Of a stretch of 17,351 nucleotides of DNA, positions 1 through 6,676 are shown piece by piece. Origin of the DNA: Pseudomonadota bacterium (GTDB taxonomy: Bacteria; Pseudomonadota; Alphaproteobacteria; Caulobacterales; Caulobacteraceae); the NCBI GenBank assembly GCA_023424215.1, contig JAFAEC010000079.1, positions 1 to 17,351 on the forward strand, read 5' to 3'. The notes below the pieces were generated by a model. It did no database searches, was not told the DNA's origin, and saw only the letters and a program-made list of their open reading frames with translations. A program made the position numbers and the translations under genes. Position 1 is the first letter of the stretch. Each line of letters begins with the position of its first letter.

Positions 1-276
1 GGGTTGGGGGGGATTGCATCATAGTTCCTCCCCCCGCTGGGGGAGGGGGACCGCGAAGCGGTGGAGGGGGCAGCCCCAAGCGGCGGCGGCGGCGGAAAGG
101 CCCCCTCCACCGCCCGGCGGGCGGTCCCCCGCCCCCGGCCGGGTGGGGGGCCCCCCCCCCCGGGCGGTGGAGGGGGCCTTTCCGCCGCCGCCGCCGCTTG
201 GGTCTGCCCCCTCCACCGCTTCGCGGTCCCCCTCCCCCAGCGGGGGGAGGAACTATGATGCAATCCCCCCCAACCC
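1..276. repeat. Giant imperfect palindrome (116-bp inverted arms)
   Basis: Positions 1-116 are the reverse complement of 161-276 with one mismatch (74 against 203). The 44-nt centre (117-160) is itself almost only G and C, with long C and G runs. Each arm contains the small palindrome ACCGCGAAGCGGT flanked by G-rich purine stretches, then a GGC triplet run (about 81-95). The left arm begins at the window edge, so the element may extend further. It ends 16 nt before murC. The arrangement resembles a REP/BIME or MITE-like non-coding element; no coding sense is credible in it. As RNA it would form a very stable hairpin in the leader of murC. Confidence 0.9.
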
Positions 277-292
277 TTGCTAAGCGGCTGCG

Positions 293-1723
293 ATGATCGC
301 ACGCCTTCGCCCCGTCCCCTTCAAGCTCGGCCCCGTCCACTTCGTCGGCATCGGCGGCATCGGCATGAGCGGCATCGCCGAGATCATGCTCAAGATCGGC
401 TATTCGGTGCAGGGCTCCGACGCGAAAGCCAGCGCCAATACCGAACGGCTGGAGAAGCTGGGCGCGAAGATCTTCATCGGCCACGACGCCGCCCATGTGG
501 GCGACGGCGTCTCGGCCGTGGTCTATTCCACGGCCGTCAAGCCGACCAACCCGGAAATGGTCGTCGCCCGCGAGCGCCGCATTCCGCTGGTGCGCCGGGC
601 CGAGATGCTGGCCGAGCTGATGCGGCTGCAGTTCTCGATCGGCGTCGGCGGCACCCACGGCAAGACCACCACCACCTCCATGGTCGCCGCCCTGCTCGAC
701 GAGGCGGGGCTGGACCCGACCGTGGTCAACGGCGGCATCATCAACGCCTACGGCACCAACGCCAAGGTCGGCGACGGTGACTGGATCGTGGTCGAGGCCG
801 ATGAGAGCGACGGCAGCTTCCTGCGCCTCAAATGCACCGTGGCGGTGATTACCAACATCGACCCCGAGCACCTCGACCACTACGGCGACTTCGACGCGCT
901 CCGGAAAGCCTTCTGCGACTTCATCGAGGACATCCCCTTCTACGGCTTCGGCGTGGTCTGTCTCGACCACCCCGAGGTCCAGCGGCTGGTGGCCCAGATC
1001 GACAACCGCCGCCTCGTCACCTACGGGCTGAACCCCCAGGCGATGGTCCGCGCCGACAACTGCCAGATGTCGCCGGACGGGGCCCGCTTCGACGTGGTCA
1101 TCCAGCAGCAGGGCCTCGCCGCCCTGGAGGAGCCCATCCGCATCTCCGGCCTGCACCTGCCCATGGCCGGCTGGCACAACGTCTCCAACGCGCTCGCCGC
1201 CATCGCCGTGGCGCGCGAGCTGGACGTGTCCGACAACGCCATCCGCGCCGGCCTGGCCGGCTTCGGCGGCGTCAAGCGCCGCTTCACCACCACCGGCGTC
1301 GCCCATGGCGTGCGGATCATCGACGACTACGGCCACCACCCGGTCGAGATCGCCGCCGTGCTCAAGGCCGCCCGCCAGGTCGCCGAGGGCCGCGTCATCG
1401 CCGTGGTCCAGCCGCACCGCTACACTCGCCTGCGCGACCTGATGGAGGAGTTCTCGACCTGCTTCTCCGACGCCGACGCGGTCTGGGTCGCCGACGTCTA
1501 CGCCGCCGGGGAGACGCCGATCGAGGGGGTCGACAAGGAGGCGCTCGTCGAGGGCATCCGCCGCTTCGGCCATCGCTCGGTTCAGCCGCTGGAGGGCGTC
1601 GAGGCCTTGCCGGCCCTGGTCCGCGCCGAGGCGAAGCCGGGCGACCTTGTCGTCTGCCTCGGGGCCGGCGACATCACCCAGTGGGCCTACGCCCTTCCGG
1701 GGCAGCTGGAGGCGCTGGGGTGA
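293..1723 (+). CDS. murC: UDP-N-acetylmuramate--L-alanine ligase MurC
   Basis: This is the cytoplasmic ATP-dependent ligase that adds L-alanine, the first stem-peptide residue, to UDP-MurNAc. The 476-residue protein has the usual Mur ligase order. The N-terminal UDP-binding Rossmann fold carries HFVGIGGIGMSG (residues 16-27). The ATP loop is GTHGKTTT (120-127), followed by EADESDGSF (168-176) and NIDPEHLDHYG (188-198) in the central domain. DDYGHHP (344-350) opens the C-terminal domain. Length is normal for the family. The ATG start gives the expected short lead before the glycine-rich loop, although no strong ribosome binding site is visible. Its stop overlaps the GTG start of the next gene. 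In related bacteria murG would lie upstream; here the large palindrome does. Confidence 0.97.
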   Translation: MIARLRPVPFKLGPVHFVGIGGIGMSGIAEIMLKIGYSVQGSDAKASANTERLEKLGAKIFIGHDAAHVGDGVSAVVYSTAVKPTNPEMVVARERRIPLVRRAEMLAELMRLQFSIGVGGTHGKTTTTSMVAALLDEAGLDPTVVNGGIINAYGTNAKVGDGDWIVVEADESDGSFLRLKCTVAVITNIDPEHLDHYGDFDALRKAFCDFIEDIPFYGFGVVCLDHPEVQRLVAQIDNRRLVTYGLNPQAMVRADNCQMSPDGARFDVVIQQQGLAALEEPIRISGLHLPMAGWHNVSNALAAIAVARELDVSDNAIRAGLAGFGGVKRRFTTTGVAHGVRIIDDYGHHPVEIAAVLKAARQVAEGRVIAVVQPHRYTRLRDLMEEFSTCFSDADAVWVADVYAAGETPIEGVDKEALVEGIRRFGHRSVQPLEGVEALPALVRAEAKPGDLVVCLGAGDITQWAYALPGQLEALG

Positions 1724-2175
1724 GCGCCGAGAATCCAGAAAGCATGGCCGTGGTCGCAGCTTTGCGACAGGCGAGCGCGTCAGGCCCGCACGAGGCCTTT
1801 TTGTCGACGACCGTCAGCGAAGCTTTGCTGAATTTCCGGCACCTCTTTCCCGAACTCATCTCATATCGGGGCGGGCTCTTCATCGAGGCGCACTTCGACA
1901 AGGCGACTGTCGATGATCTCTTCGACCAGGCGACGTTCGGTGATGGCGAGTTCGATGTCGGCCACGCTGAAGACGCCGTGAACTCGGTCGGACTGTTTGC
2001 GGAGGCGGTGGCCGAAGGGGACATCGAAGCAGCCGCCTCCGTAGCCGAGATGATTGGCTGGGTGTGGCGGCGGTGGCTCCGCGAGACCTACGATGTAGAA
2101 ATCGAGGTTCTGACGTCGATCGACAAGGAGGAGGGAGCCTACGTGTCCTTCCGCTCGGCGAGCCCCGGTCGATGA
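1720..2175 (+). CDS. Unrecognised 151-residue protein between murC and murB
   Basis: I do not recognise this protein. The GTG start overlaps the murC stop (GTGA at 1720-1723) and has GGAGG at 1708-1712, seven bases upstream, which strongly favours it over the in-frame ATG at 1744. The product looks soluble and acidic, with no signal peptide or membrane segment. It has a helical, Ala/Glu/Asp-rich middle, a WVWRRWLRETY segment near the C-terminus, and then a likely strand (VEIEVLTSI). Codon use includes many T/A-ending codons (TTT, TTG, AAT, GTA, TCA), unlike murC and murB. That suggests recent acquisition or weak codon selection. Tight coupling to murC means it is probably translated with the operon. 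It could be a lineage-specific orphan; nothing in it proves a wall-related role. Confidence 0.75.
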   Translation: MSAENPESMAVVAALRQASASGPHEAFLSTTVSEALLNFRHLFPELISYRGGLFIEAHFDKATVDDLFDQATFGDGEFDVGHAEDAVNSVGLFAEAVAEGDIEAAASVAEMIGWVWRRWLRETYDVEIEVLTSIDKEEGAYVSFRSASPGR

Positions 2176-2224
2176 TGAGATCAGAACTTCGCCGAGTTGA
2201 AATCCAGAGCAAGCGGGATCGGTG

Positions 2225-3133
2225 ATGGCTTGGCGTGACACTCTCCCTCCTGTCCGCGGCAAGCTGCTCCGCGACGAGCCGCTCGGCCCCTACACCTGGT
2301 TCCGCGTCGGCGGCGCGGCCGACGCCCTGTTCATCCCGGCCGACGCCGACGATCTTGCCGCCTTCCTCAAGGCGCTGGACCCGGCCGTGCCGGTGACGGT
2401 GCTGGGGGTCGGCTCCAACGTCATCGTCCGCGACGGCGGCGTCGAGGGGGTGGTGATCCGGCTGGCGGGCCGGGCATGGGGGCAGGTCTCCGTCGAGGGC
2501 GATCTGATCAAGGCGGGCTCCGGCGCCCTCGCCTCCATGGTCGCCAGGGCCTCGGCGAAGGCCGGCCTCGCCGGGCTGGAGTTCTACGCCGGCATCCCGG
2601 GCGCCGTCGGCGGCGCCCTGACCATGAACGCCGGCTGCTACGGATCGGAGACGAAGGACGTCCTCGTTTCGGCGTGGGGCCTGAACCGGGCCGGGGAGCG
2701 GGTCGACTACGACCTCGCCGACTTCGGCTACACCTATCGCCACTCCGAGGCTCCCGCCGACATCATCTGGGTCGAGGCGACCTGGCGCGGGACCCCCGAC
2801 GACCCCGCCGCGGTGCAGGCCCGCATCGACGAGATCACCGCGCGCCGCGAGCAGACCCAGCCGATCCGCGAGAAGACCGGCGGCTCGACCTTCAAGAACC
2901 CCGAGGGCCATTCCTCGTGGAAGCTGGTCGACGCGGCCGGCTGGCGCGGCAAGCTCTTCAAGGCCGCGGGCGGCGGGGCGAAGTTCTCGGAACTGCACTC
3001 CAACTTCATGATCAACCCCGGCGAGGCCACCGCGGCCGACATCGAGGGTCTGGGCGAGGCCGTCCGCGCCGACGTGCTGGCGAAGACCGGCGTGCAGCTC
3101 GACTGGGAGATCCGGCGCATCGGCCGCAAGTGA
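2225..3133 (+). CDS. murB: UDP-N-acetylenolpyruvoylglucosamine reductase MurB
   Basis: This FAD-dependent cytoplasmic enzyme reduces UDP-GlcNAc-enolpyruvate to UDP-MurNAc with NADPH. The protein has 302 residues from the ATG. The FAD-binding GSNVIVRDGG lies at 63-72 and the LEFYAGIPGAVGGALTMNAG region at 118-137. The catalytic-serine motif GGSTFKNP is at 219-226, with Ser221 as the likely proton donor. ELHSNFMIN lies near the C-terminus. The compact size fits type II MurB, which lacks the extra loop of the E. coli enzyme. A GTG directly precedes the ATG (2222) and could also start translation; no strong ribosome binding site separates them. A 46-nt gap follows the orphan gene. A heptad repeat element begins right after the stop. 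Confidence 0.97.
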   Translation: MAWRDTLPPVRGKLLRDEPLGPYTWFRVGGAADALFIPADADDLAAFLKALDPAVPVTVLGVGSNVIVRDGGVEGVVIRLAGRAWGQVSVEGDLIKAGSGALASMVARASAKAGLAGLEFYAGIPGAVGGALTMNAGCYGSETKDVLVSAWGLNRAGERVDYDLADFGYTYRHSEAPADIIWVEATWRGTPDDPAAVQARIDEITARREQTQPIREKTGGSTFKNPEGHSSWKLVDAAGWRGKLFKAAGGGAKFSELHSNFMINPGEATAADIEGLGEAVRADVLAKTGVQLDWEIRRIGRK

Positions 3134-3243
3134 GGGATGAGGTTCTAGGGGTTAGGTTCTAGGAGGGCGGCGCGGCGGCGATGCGTGCGGCGCCCGAAGG
3201 CTGACACCTGGCCCCTAGAACCTGGTCCCTAAAACCTGGCCCC
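3134..3243. repeat. Inverted heptad-array intergenic element (copy 1)
   Basis: Directly after the murB stop, 7-nt units run as GGGATGA, GGTTCTA, GGGGTTA, GGTTCTA (3134-3161). A GC-rich centre contains an imperfect hairpin (3165-3173 against 3187-3195). Then the opposite-strand version appears as CCTGGCC, CCTAGAA, CCTGGTC, CCTAAAA, CCTGGCC (3207-3241). The arrays are therefore inverted relative to each other. The same design, with the shared junction TTCTAGGA followed by GGGCGG, recurs after ftsZ at 11884-12000. It may act as a weak bidirectional terminator or be a REP-like dispersed element. Confidence 0.8.
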
Positions 3244-3252
3244 TTCCCTTGG

Positions 3253-3258
3253 TTGACG
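3253..3258 (+). promoter_or_regulatory. Possible -35 (TTGACG) upstream of ddl
   Basis: TTGACG matches the -35 of the Caulobacter housekeeping sigma factor and lies about 50 nt before ddl, just past the repeat element. No convincing GCTA-type -10 follows at the expected spacing, so this is only a candidate for a ddl-proximal promoter. Confidence 0.25.
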
Positions 3259-3307
3259 CGCTGTTAAGGACGTCAGGCGCATTGCCACGACTGTTCCGGA
3301 GTCCGTC

Positions 3308-4246
3308 ATGAACCGCCCCCTGTCCGAGCTGCACGTCGCTGTCCTGATGGGCGGGCTGTCGCCGGAGCGGGAGGTGTCGCTGAACTCCGGCGCGGGCTGC
3401 GCCGGGGCCCTCGAAGGCCAGGTCGGCAAGGTCAGCCGCGTCGACGCCGGACGCGACCTCGCCCAGGTCCTGGCTGAACTCCAGCCCGACGTCGCCTTCA
3501 ACGCCCTGCATGGAGTCTGGGGCGAGGACGGCTGCGTGCAGGGCATCCTCGAGACCCTGCGAATTCCCTATACGCACTCCGGCGTGCTCGCCTCCGCCCT
3601 GGCCATGGACAAGGACAAGTCCAAGGCGGTGCTGCGCGCCGCCGGCGTCATCGTGCCGGGCGGCGGTCTCTACGACCGCTTCGAGGTGGCCCGCCGCCAC
3701 GTCATCGAGCCGCCTTACGTGATCAAACCCAACGCCGAGGGCTCCTCGGTCGGCGTCTTCCTCGTGCCCGCAGGCGCGAATGCGCCGCAGGCCGAAGTCG
3801 GCGCGGACGACTGGGCCTACGGCGACCAGGTCATGGTCGAGCCCTACATCCCCGGGAAGGAACTGGCCGTCGCCGTGATCGGCGAGGCGACCGGGCCGCG
3901 CGCCCTGACCGTCACCGACATCACCCCGGTGAAGGGCTTCTACGACTACGAGGCCAAGTACGCGCCGGGCGGGTCGATCCACAAGCTGCCGGCCGAACTG
4001 CCGCCGCACGTCTTCGAGGCGGCCCTGCGCCAGGCCGAGCGCGCCCACGCCGCTCTTGGTTGCCGGGGCGTTTCCCGATCCGACTTTCGTTATGACGATC
4101 TTAACGACGTTCTCGTTCTTCTGGAGGTCAACACCCAACCGGGCATGACCTCGACCTCGCTCGCCCCCGAGCAGGCCGCCCATGTCGGGATTGGGTATCG
4201 TGACCTGGTCCGGTGGATGGTGGAGGACGCCTCATGCCCGCGGTAG
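3308..4246 (+). CDS. ddl: D-alanine--D-alanine ligase Ddl
   Basis: This ATP-grasp enzyme joins two D-alanines for the end of the peptidoglycan stem peptide. The 312-residue protein shows GGLSPEREVS (15-24), HGVWGEDG (68-75), the ATP-grasp loop YVIKPNAEGSSVGV (137-150), YDYEAKY (212-218) and the metal/phosphate-binding EVNTQPGMTSTS (273-284). The ATG has GGAG at 3298-3301, six bases upstream. The 3' end overlaps the start of ftsQ by 13 nt. Codons near 4052-4130 switch to unusual T-ending forms (CTT, GTT, CGT, TAT, TTT) while encoding conserved family sequence, and a CtrA-like box lies in this stretch. That suggests the DNA carries a second, regulatory message for ftsQA. Confidence 0.97.
   Translation: MNRPLSELHVAVLMGGLSPEREVSLNSGAGCAGALEGQVGKVSRVDAGRDLAQVLAELQPDVAFNALHGVWGEDGCVQGILETLRIPYTHSGVLASALAMDKDKSKAVLRAAGVIVPGGGLYDRFEVARRHVIEPPYVIKPNAEGSSVGVFLVPAGANAPQAEVGADDWAYGDQVMVEPYIPGKELAVAVIGEATGPRALTVTDITPVKGFYDYEAKYAPGGSIHKLPAELPPHVFEAALRQAERAHAALGCRGVSRSDFRYDDLNDVLVLLEVNTQPGMTSTSLAPEQAAHVGIGYRDLVRWMVEDASCPR
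4090..4105 (+). promoter_or_regulatory. CtrA-like box inside ddl, upstream of ftsQA
   Basis: TTAT, seven bases, then TTAAC is one mismatch from the CtrA consensus TTAA-N7-TTAAC. It sits in ddl coding sequence about 130 nt before ftsQ, within a run of atypical codons. In Caulobacter crescentus ftsQA transcription depends on CtrA, so an internal ftsQA promoter here is plausible. Confidence 0.5.
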
Positions 4247-5118
4247 TTCGCGGCGGTCGGCGACAGAGTTCGAACCAGCCTGCAAAACGCGGCGCTCCCG
4301 GATCCCGAGGGCGCGGCCGCGCGCCTCGCAACGCACCGGCCATTCCGGGCAAGATGGCCGCCATCGGCCGTCTGGACCTGTCGCCCCGCGCCGTGGTGGT
4401 GTCGATCGCCGCCGGGGTGCTCGTGCTCGCCGGCCTTCTCGCCACGGGCGCCCGCGCCGAGCGCATCGGCGCCTCGATCGGCCAGGGCGTCGACGGCCTC
4501 GTCGCCGGCATGGGCCTGAAGCTGGAGAAGGTCTTCATCGAGGGCGAGAGCCCCGAGGCCACCGCCGCGATCCAGCGCGCGGTCCAGGTGCCGGCCGGGC
4601 AGGCCATGACCTCGATCGACCTCGACGCGGTCCGCGAGCGGGTCGAGCAGGTCGGCTGGGTGAAGTCGGCCCGCGTGGTGCGCCTGCTGCCGGACACCCT
4701 GATCGTCGCCGTCACCGAGCACGACCGCCTCGCCGTGTGGCAGACGGCCGGCAAGGCCTGGGTCATCGACGGACAGGGCCAGGTCATCCAGGGCGCCGAC
4801 GCCGGCCGTTATCCGAACCTGCCGCTGGTGGTGGGGAAGGGGGCCGAGCAGGCCGCGGCCGAGATCCTGCCGCTGCTCGCCCAGCGCCCGCGCCTGATGA
4901 GCCGGACCGAGGCGCTGGTCCGCGTCGACGAGCGCCGCTGGGACCTGCGGCTCAAGGACGGCAGCCTGATCCAGTTGCCCGCCTCCGACCAGGAAGCCGC
5001 CCTGATCCAGCTCGATGCGCTCGACCAGCGCGAACGGCTGCTGGAACTGGGCTTCGCCCGCATCGATCTCAGAACCCCCGAACAGGTCGCCGTGCGGCCT
5101 TCCGCCGGAGACGCATAA
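4234..5118 (+). CDS. ftsQ: Cell division protein FtsQ
   Basis: FtsQ is a bitopic inner-membrane divisome protein that links FtsB/FtsL to the other division proteins. The 294-residue product has a basic, disordered cytoplasmic tail (about 1-50, rich in Arg, Gly and Pro), and one membrane helix at about 53-71. A periplasmic POTRA domain (about 85-160, including LEKVFIEGESPEAT and VGWVKSARVVRLLPDTLIV) is followed by the FtsQ domain. The ATG at 4234 has GGAGG at 4222-4226; an in-frame GTG at 4213 is less likely. The start lies inside ddl, so translation is probably coupled. The stop is 4 nt before ftsA. Confidence 0.95.
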   Translation: MPAVVRGGRRQSSNQPAKRGAPGSRGRGRAPRNAPAIPGKMAAIGRLDLSPRAVVVSIAAGVLVLAGLLATGARAERIGASIGQGVDGLVAGMGLKLEKVFIEGESPEATAAIQRAVQVPAGQAMTSIDLDAVRERVEQVGWVKSARVVRLLPDTLIVAVTEHDRLAVWQTAGKAWVIDGQGQVIQGADAGRYPNLPLVVGKGAEQAAAEILPLLAQRPRLMSRTEALVRVDERRWDLRLKDGSLIQLPASDQEAALIQLDALDQRERLLELGFARIDLRTPEQVAVRPSAGDA

Positions 5119-5122
5119 CAGT

Positions 5123-6445
5123 ATGGCTCGGTCTGTCGACAGAACCGCGGATGCCCGGGGCGCGGCCGGACGCGCGCCGATCGTCGCCGCGCTGGATCTC
5201 GGCCAGTCCAAGGTCGCCTGCTTCATCATGAAGCCCGAAGGCGTGCGTCACGCCGATCGCACCATCCGCGTCGCGGGCGCCGGTCATGTCCAGTCGCGCG
5301 GCGTCCGCGGCGGCGGCATCGTCAACATGGACGAGGCGGCCCAGGCCATCGGCCACGCGGTCGAACGGGCCGAGCGCGCCGCCGGCGCGCCGGTGTCGGG
5401 CGTCGTCGTCACCACCGCCATCGGCCAGATGGCCAGCCATCGGGTGCAGGCGCGGGTCTCGCTGGGCCAGAACCCGGTGGGCGACGCCGATCTCGCCCGC
5501 GCCATCGGCATGGCCCTGGCCCAGATCCGTCTGCCCAACCGCCGGCCGATCCACGTCCTGCCCATCGCCTGGTCGGTGGACGGCGCCCGCGGCCTGCACG
5601 ACCCGCGCGCGATGCGCGGTCACTCCCTCGGCCTCGACCTGCTCGTCGTCTCCATGGCCGAGAGCGCCTTCACGGCCCTGGGTCACTGCCTCGAGCTGGC
5701 CCACCTCGACCTGCAGGGCGTCGTCGCCGCGCCCGTAGCCTCCTCGCTCGCCGCCCTCGAGGACGACGAGATGGACCTCGGCTGCGTCTGCATCGACATG
5801 GGCGGCGGGGCCACCTCAGCCGCGGTCTGGGGCGGACGCAGCCTGCTGCATATCGAGAGCCTCAACGTCGGCGGCGACCATGTCACCGCCGACATCGCCC
5901 GCGGCCTGTCGACCTCGCGCGCCGGGGCCGAACGCCTCAAGACCCTGCACGGCTCAGCCATGGCCTCGGCCAACGAGGATCGAGAGATGCTCGAGGCCCC
6001 GCCGCGCGGCGAGGATCCGTCGGCGGGCCCGGTGGTGGTTCCCCGCGCCATGCTCAAGACCGTGATCGCCCCGCGCGTCGAGGAAACCCTCGAACTGCTC
6101 CGCGATCGCCTGCGCAACGCGGGAGTCGGGCTCGAGCCGGGGGCCGGGCTCGTCCTGACCGGCGGGGCCAGCCAGCTGAACGGCGTGCGCGAGCTGGCCG
6201 TGCGCGTGTTCGACCGGCCGGTGCGCCTGGGCCGTCCCCAGCGCGCGCCACACCTCGCCGACGCGGCCTCGGGCCCCGCCTTCTGCTCCGCCGCCGGCGT
6301 GCTGCTGCGTGCCGCCTACGGTCCGCGCGAGGCGGTCTCGGCCCGCAAGCTGATGTCGCGCCAGATAACCGCCGCCGACGCGCCGCGAGCCCACTCCGGC
6401 AGTCTCGTGGCGCGTGCGGCTGGATGGCTGCGAGAGAACCTTTGA
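5123..6445 (+). CDS. ftsA: Cell division protein FtsA
   Basis: FtsA is an actin-like ATPase that tethers FtsZ filaments to the inner membrane. The 440-residue protein contains the phosphate-1 motif LDLGQSKVACF (24-34), the phosphate-2 motif IDMGGGATSA (224-233) and the adenosine motif LTGGASQL (345-352). A C-terminal amphipathic helix (about 428-440, SLVARAAGWLRENL) should be the membrane anchor. A low-complexity acidic/proline insert lies around 285-305. The start has only a distant GGAG (5106-5109), but it is the first ATG after the ftsQ stop, 4 nt away, which suggests coupling. Downstream, where ftsZ would commonly follow, a TonB-dependent receptor cassette intervenes. Confidence 0.96.
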   Translation: MARSVDRTADARGAAGRAPIVAALDLGQSKVACFIMKPEGVRHADRTIRVAGAGHVQSRGVRGGGIVNMDEAAQAIGHAVERAERAAGAPVSGVVVTTAIGQMASHRVQARVSLGQNPVGDADLARAIGMALAQIRLPNRRPIHVLPIAWSVDGARGLHDPRAMRGHSLGLDLLVVSMAESAFTALGHCLELAHLDLQGVVAAPVASSLAALEDDEMDLGCVCIDMGGGATSAAVWGGRSLLHIESLNVGGDHVTADIARGLSTSRAGAERLKTLHGSAMASANEDREMLEAPPRGEDPSAGPVVVPRAMLKTVIAPRVEETLELLRDRLRNAGVGLEPGAGLVLTGGASQLNGVRELAVRVFDRPVRLGRPQRAPHLADAASGPAFCSAAGVLLRAAYGPREAVSARKLMSRQITAADAPRAHSGSLVARAAGWLRENL

Positions 6446-6583
6446 TTGCGCAAGGCGTCCAAAAGACGGCATGATTGTGCCAGCCGAACCGGCGCGCCCG
6501 CGTAGAACCGGCAGTGGCCGGTAACAGTGTGTCCGGATTGTAACAACAACGGGCCGTATTGGTCGCGATCACGCCACAATGGC

Positions 6584-6609
6584 TTGTCGACCCCGCCGCA
6601 AATGCTAGC
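6584..6609 (+). promoter_or_regulatory. Housekeeping promoter of the TonB receptor gene
   Basis: TTGTCG (6584-6589), 14 nt, then GCTAGC (6604-6609) resembles the Caulobacter sigma-73 pattern TTGACG-N10-14-GCTANAWC. Transcription would begin near 6615. That leaves about a 60-nt leader before the ATG at 6677 and argues against the in-frame ATG at 6617 as the start. Confidence 0.55.
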
Positions 6610-6676
6610 GTGACCGATGAAGCAGAGTCCGCCTTGGCGGATCTGCGTCCGCATCATCACAGGTTGGGGCCATTAC

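Noticed and set aside
14..283. Short open frames inside the large palindrome
   Set aside because: Both strands give the same Pro/Gly/Ala-rich translation because of the inverted symmetry; there is no coding signal.
6507..6522. Small hairpin ACCGGC/GCCGGT after ftsA as a terminator
   Set aside because: The stem is only 6 bp with no T-run, too weak to call.
6617..6676. Upstream ATG of the TonB receptor as the start
   Set aside because: It adds 20 residues before a perfect signal peptide and coincides with the predicted transcription start.
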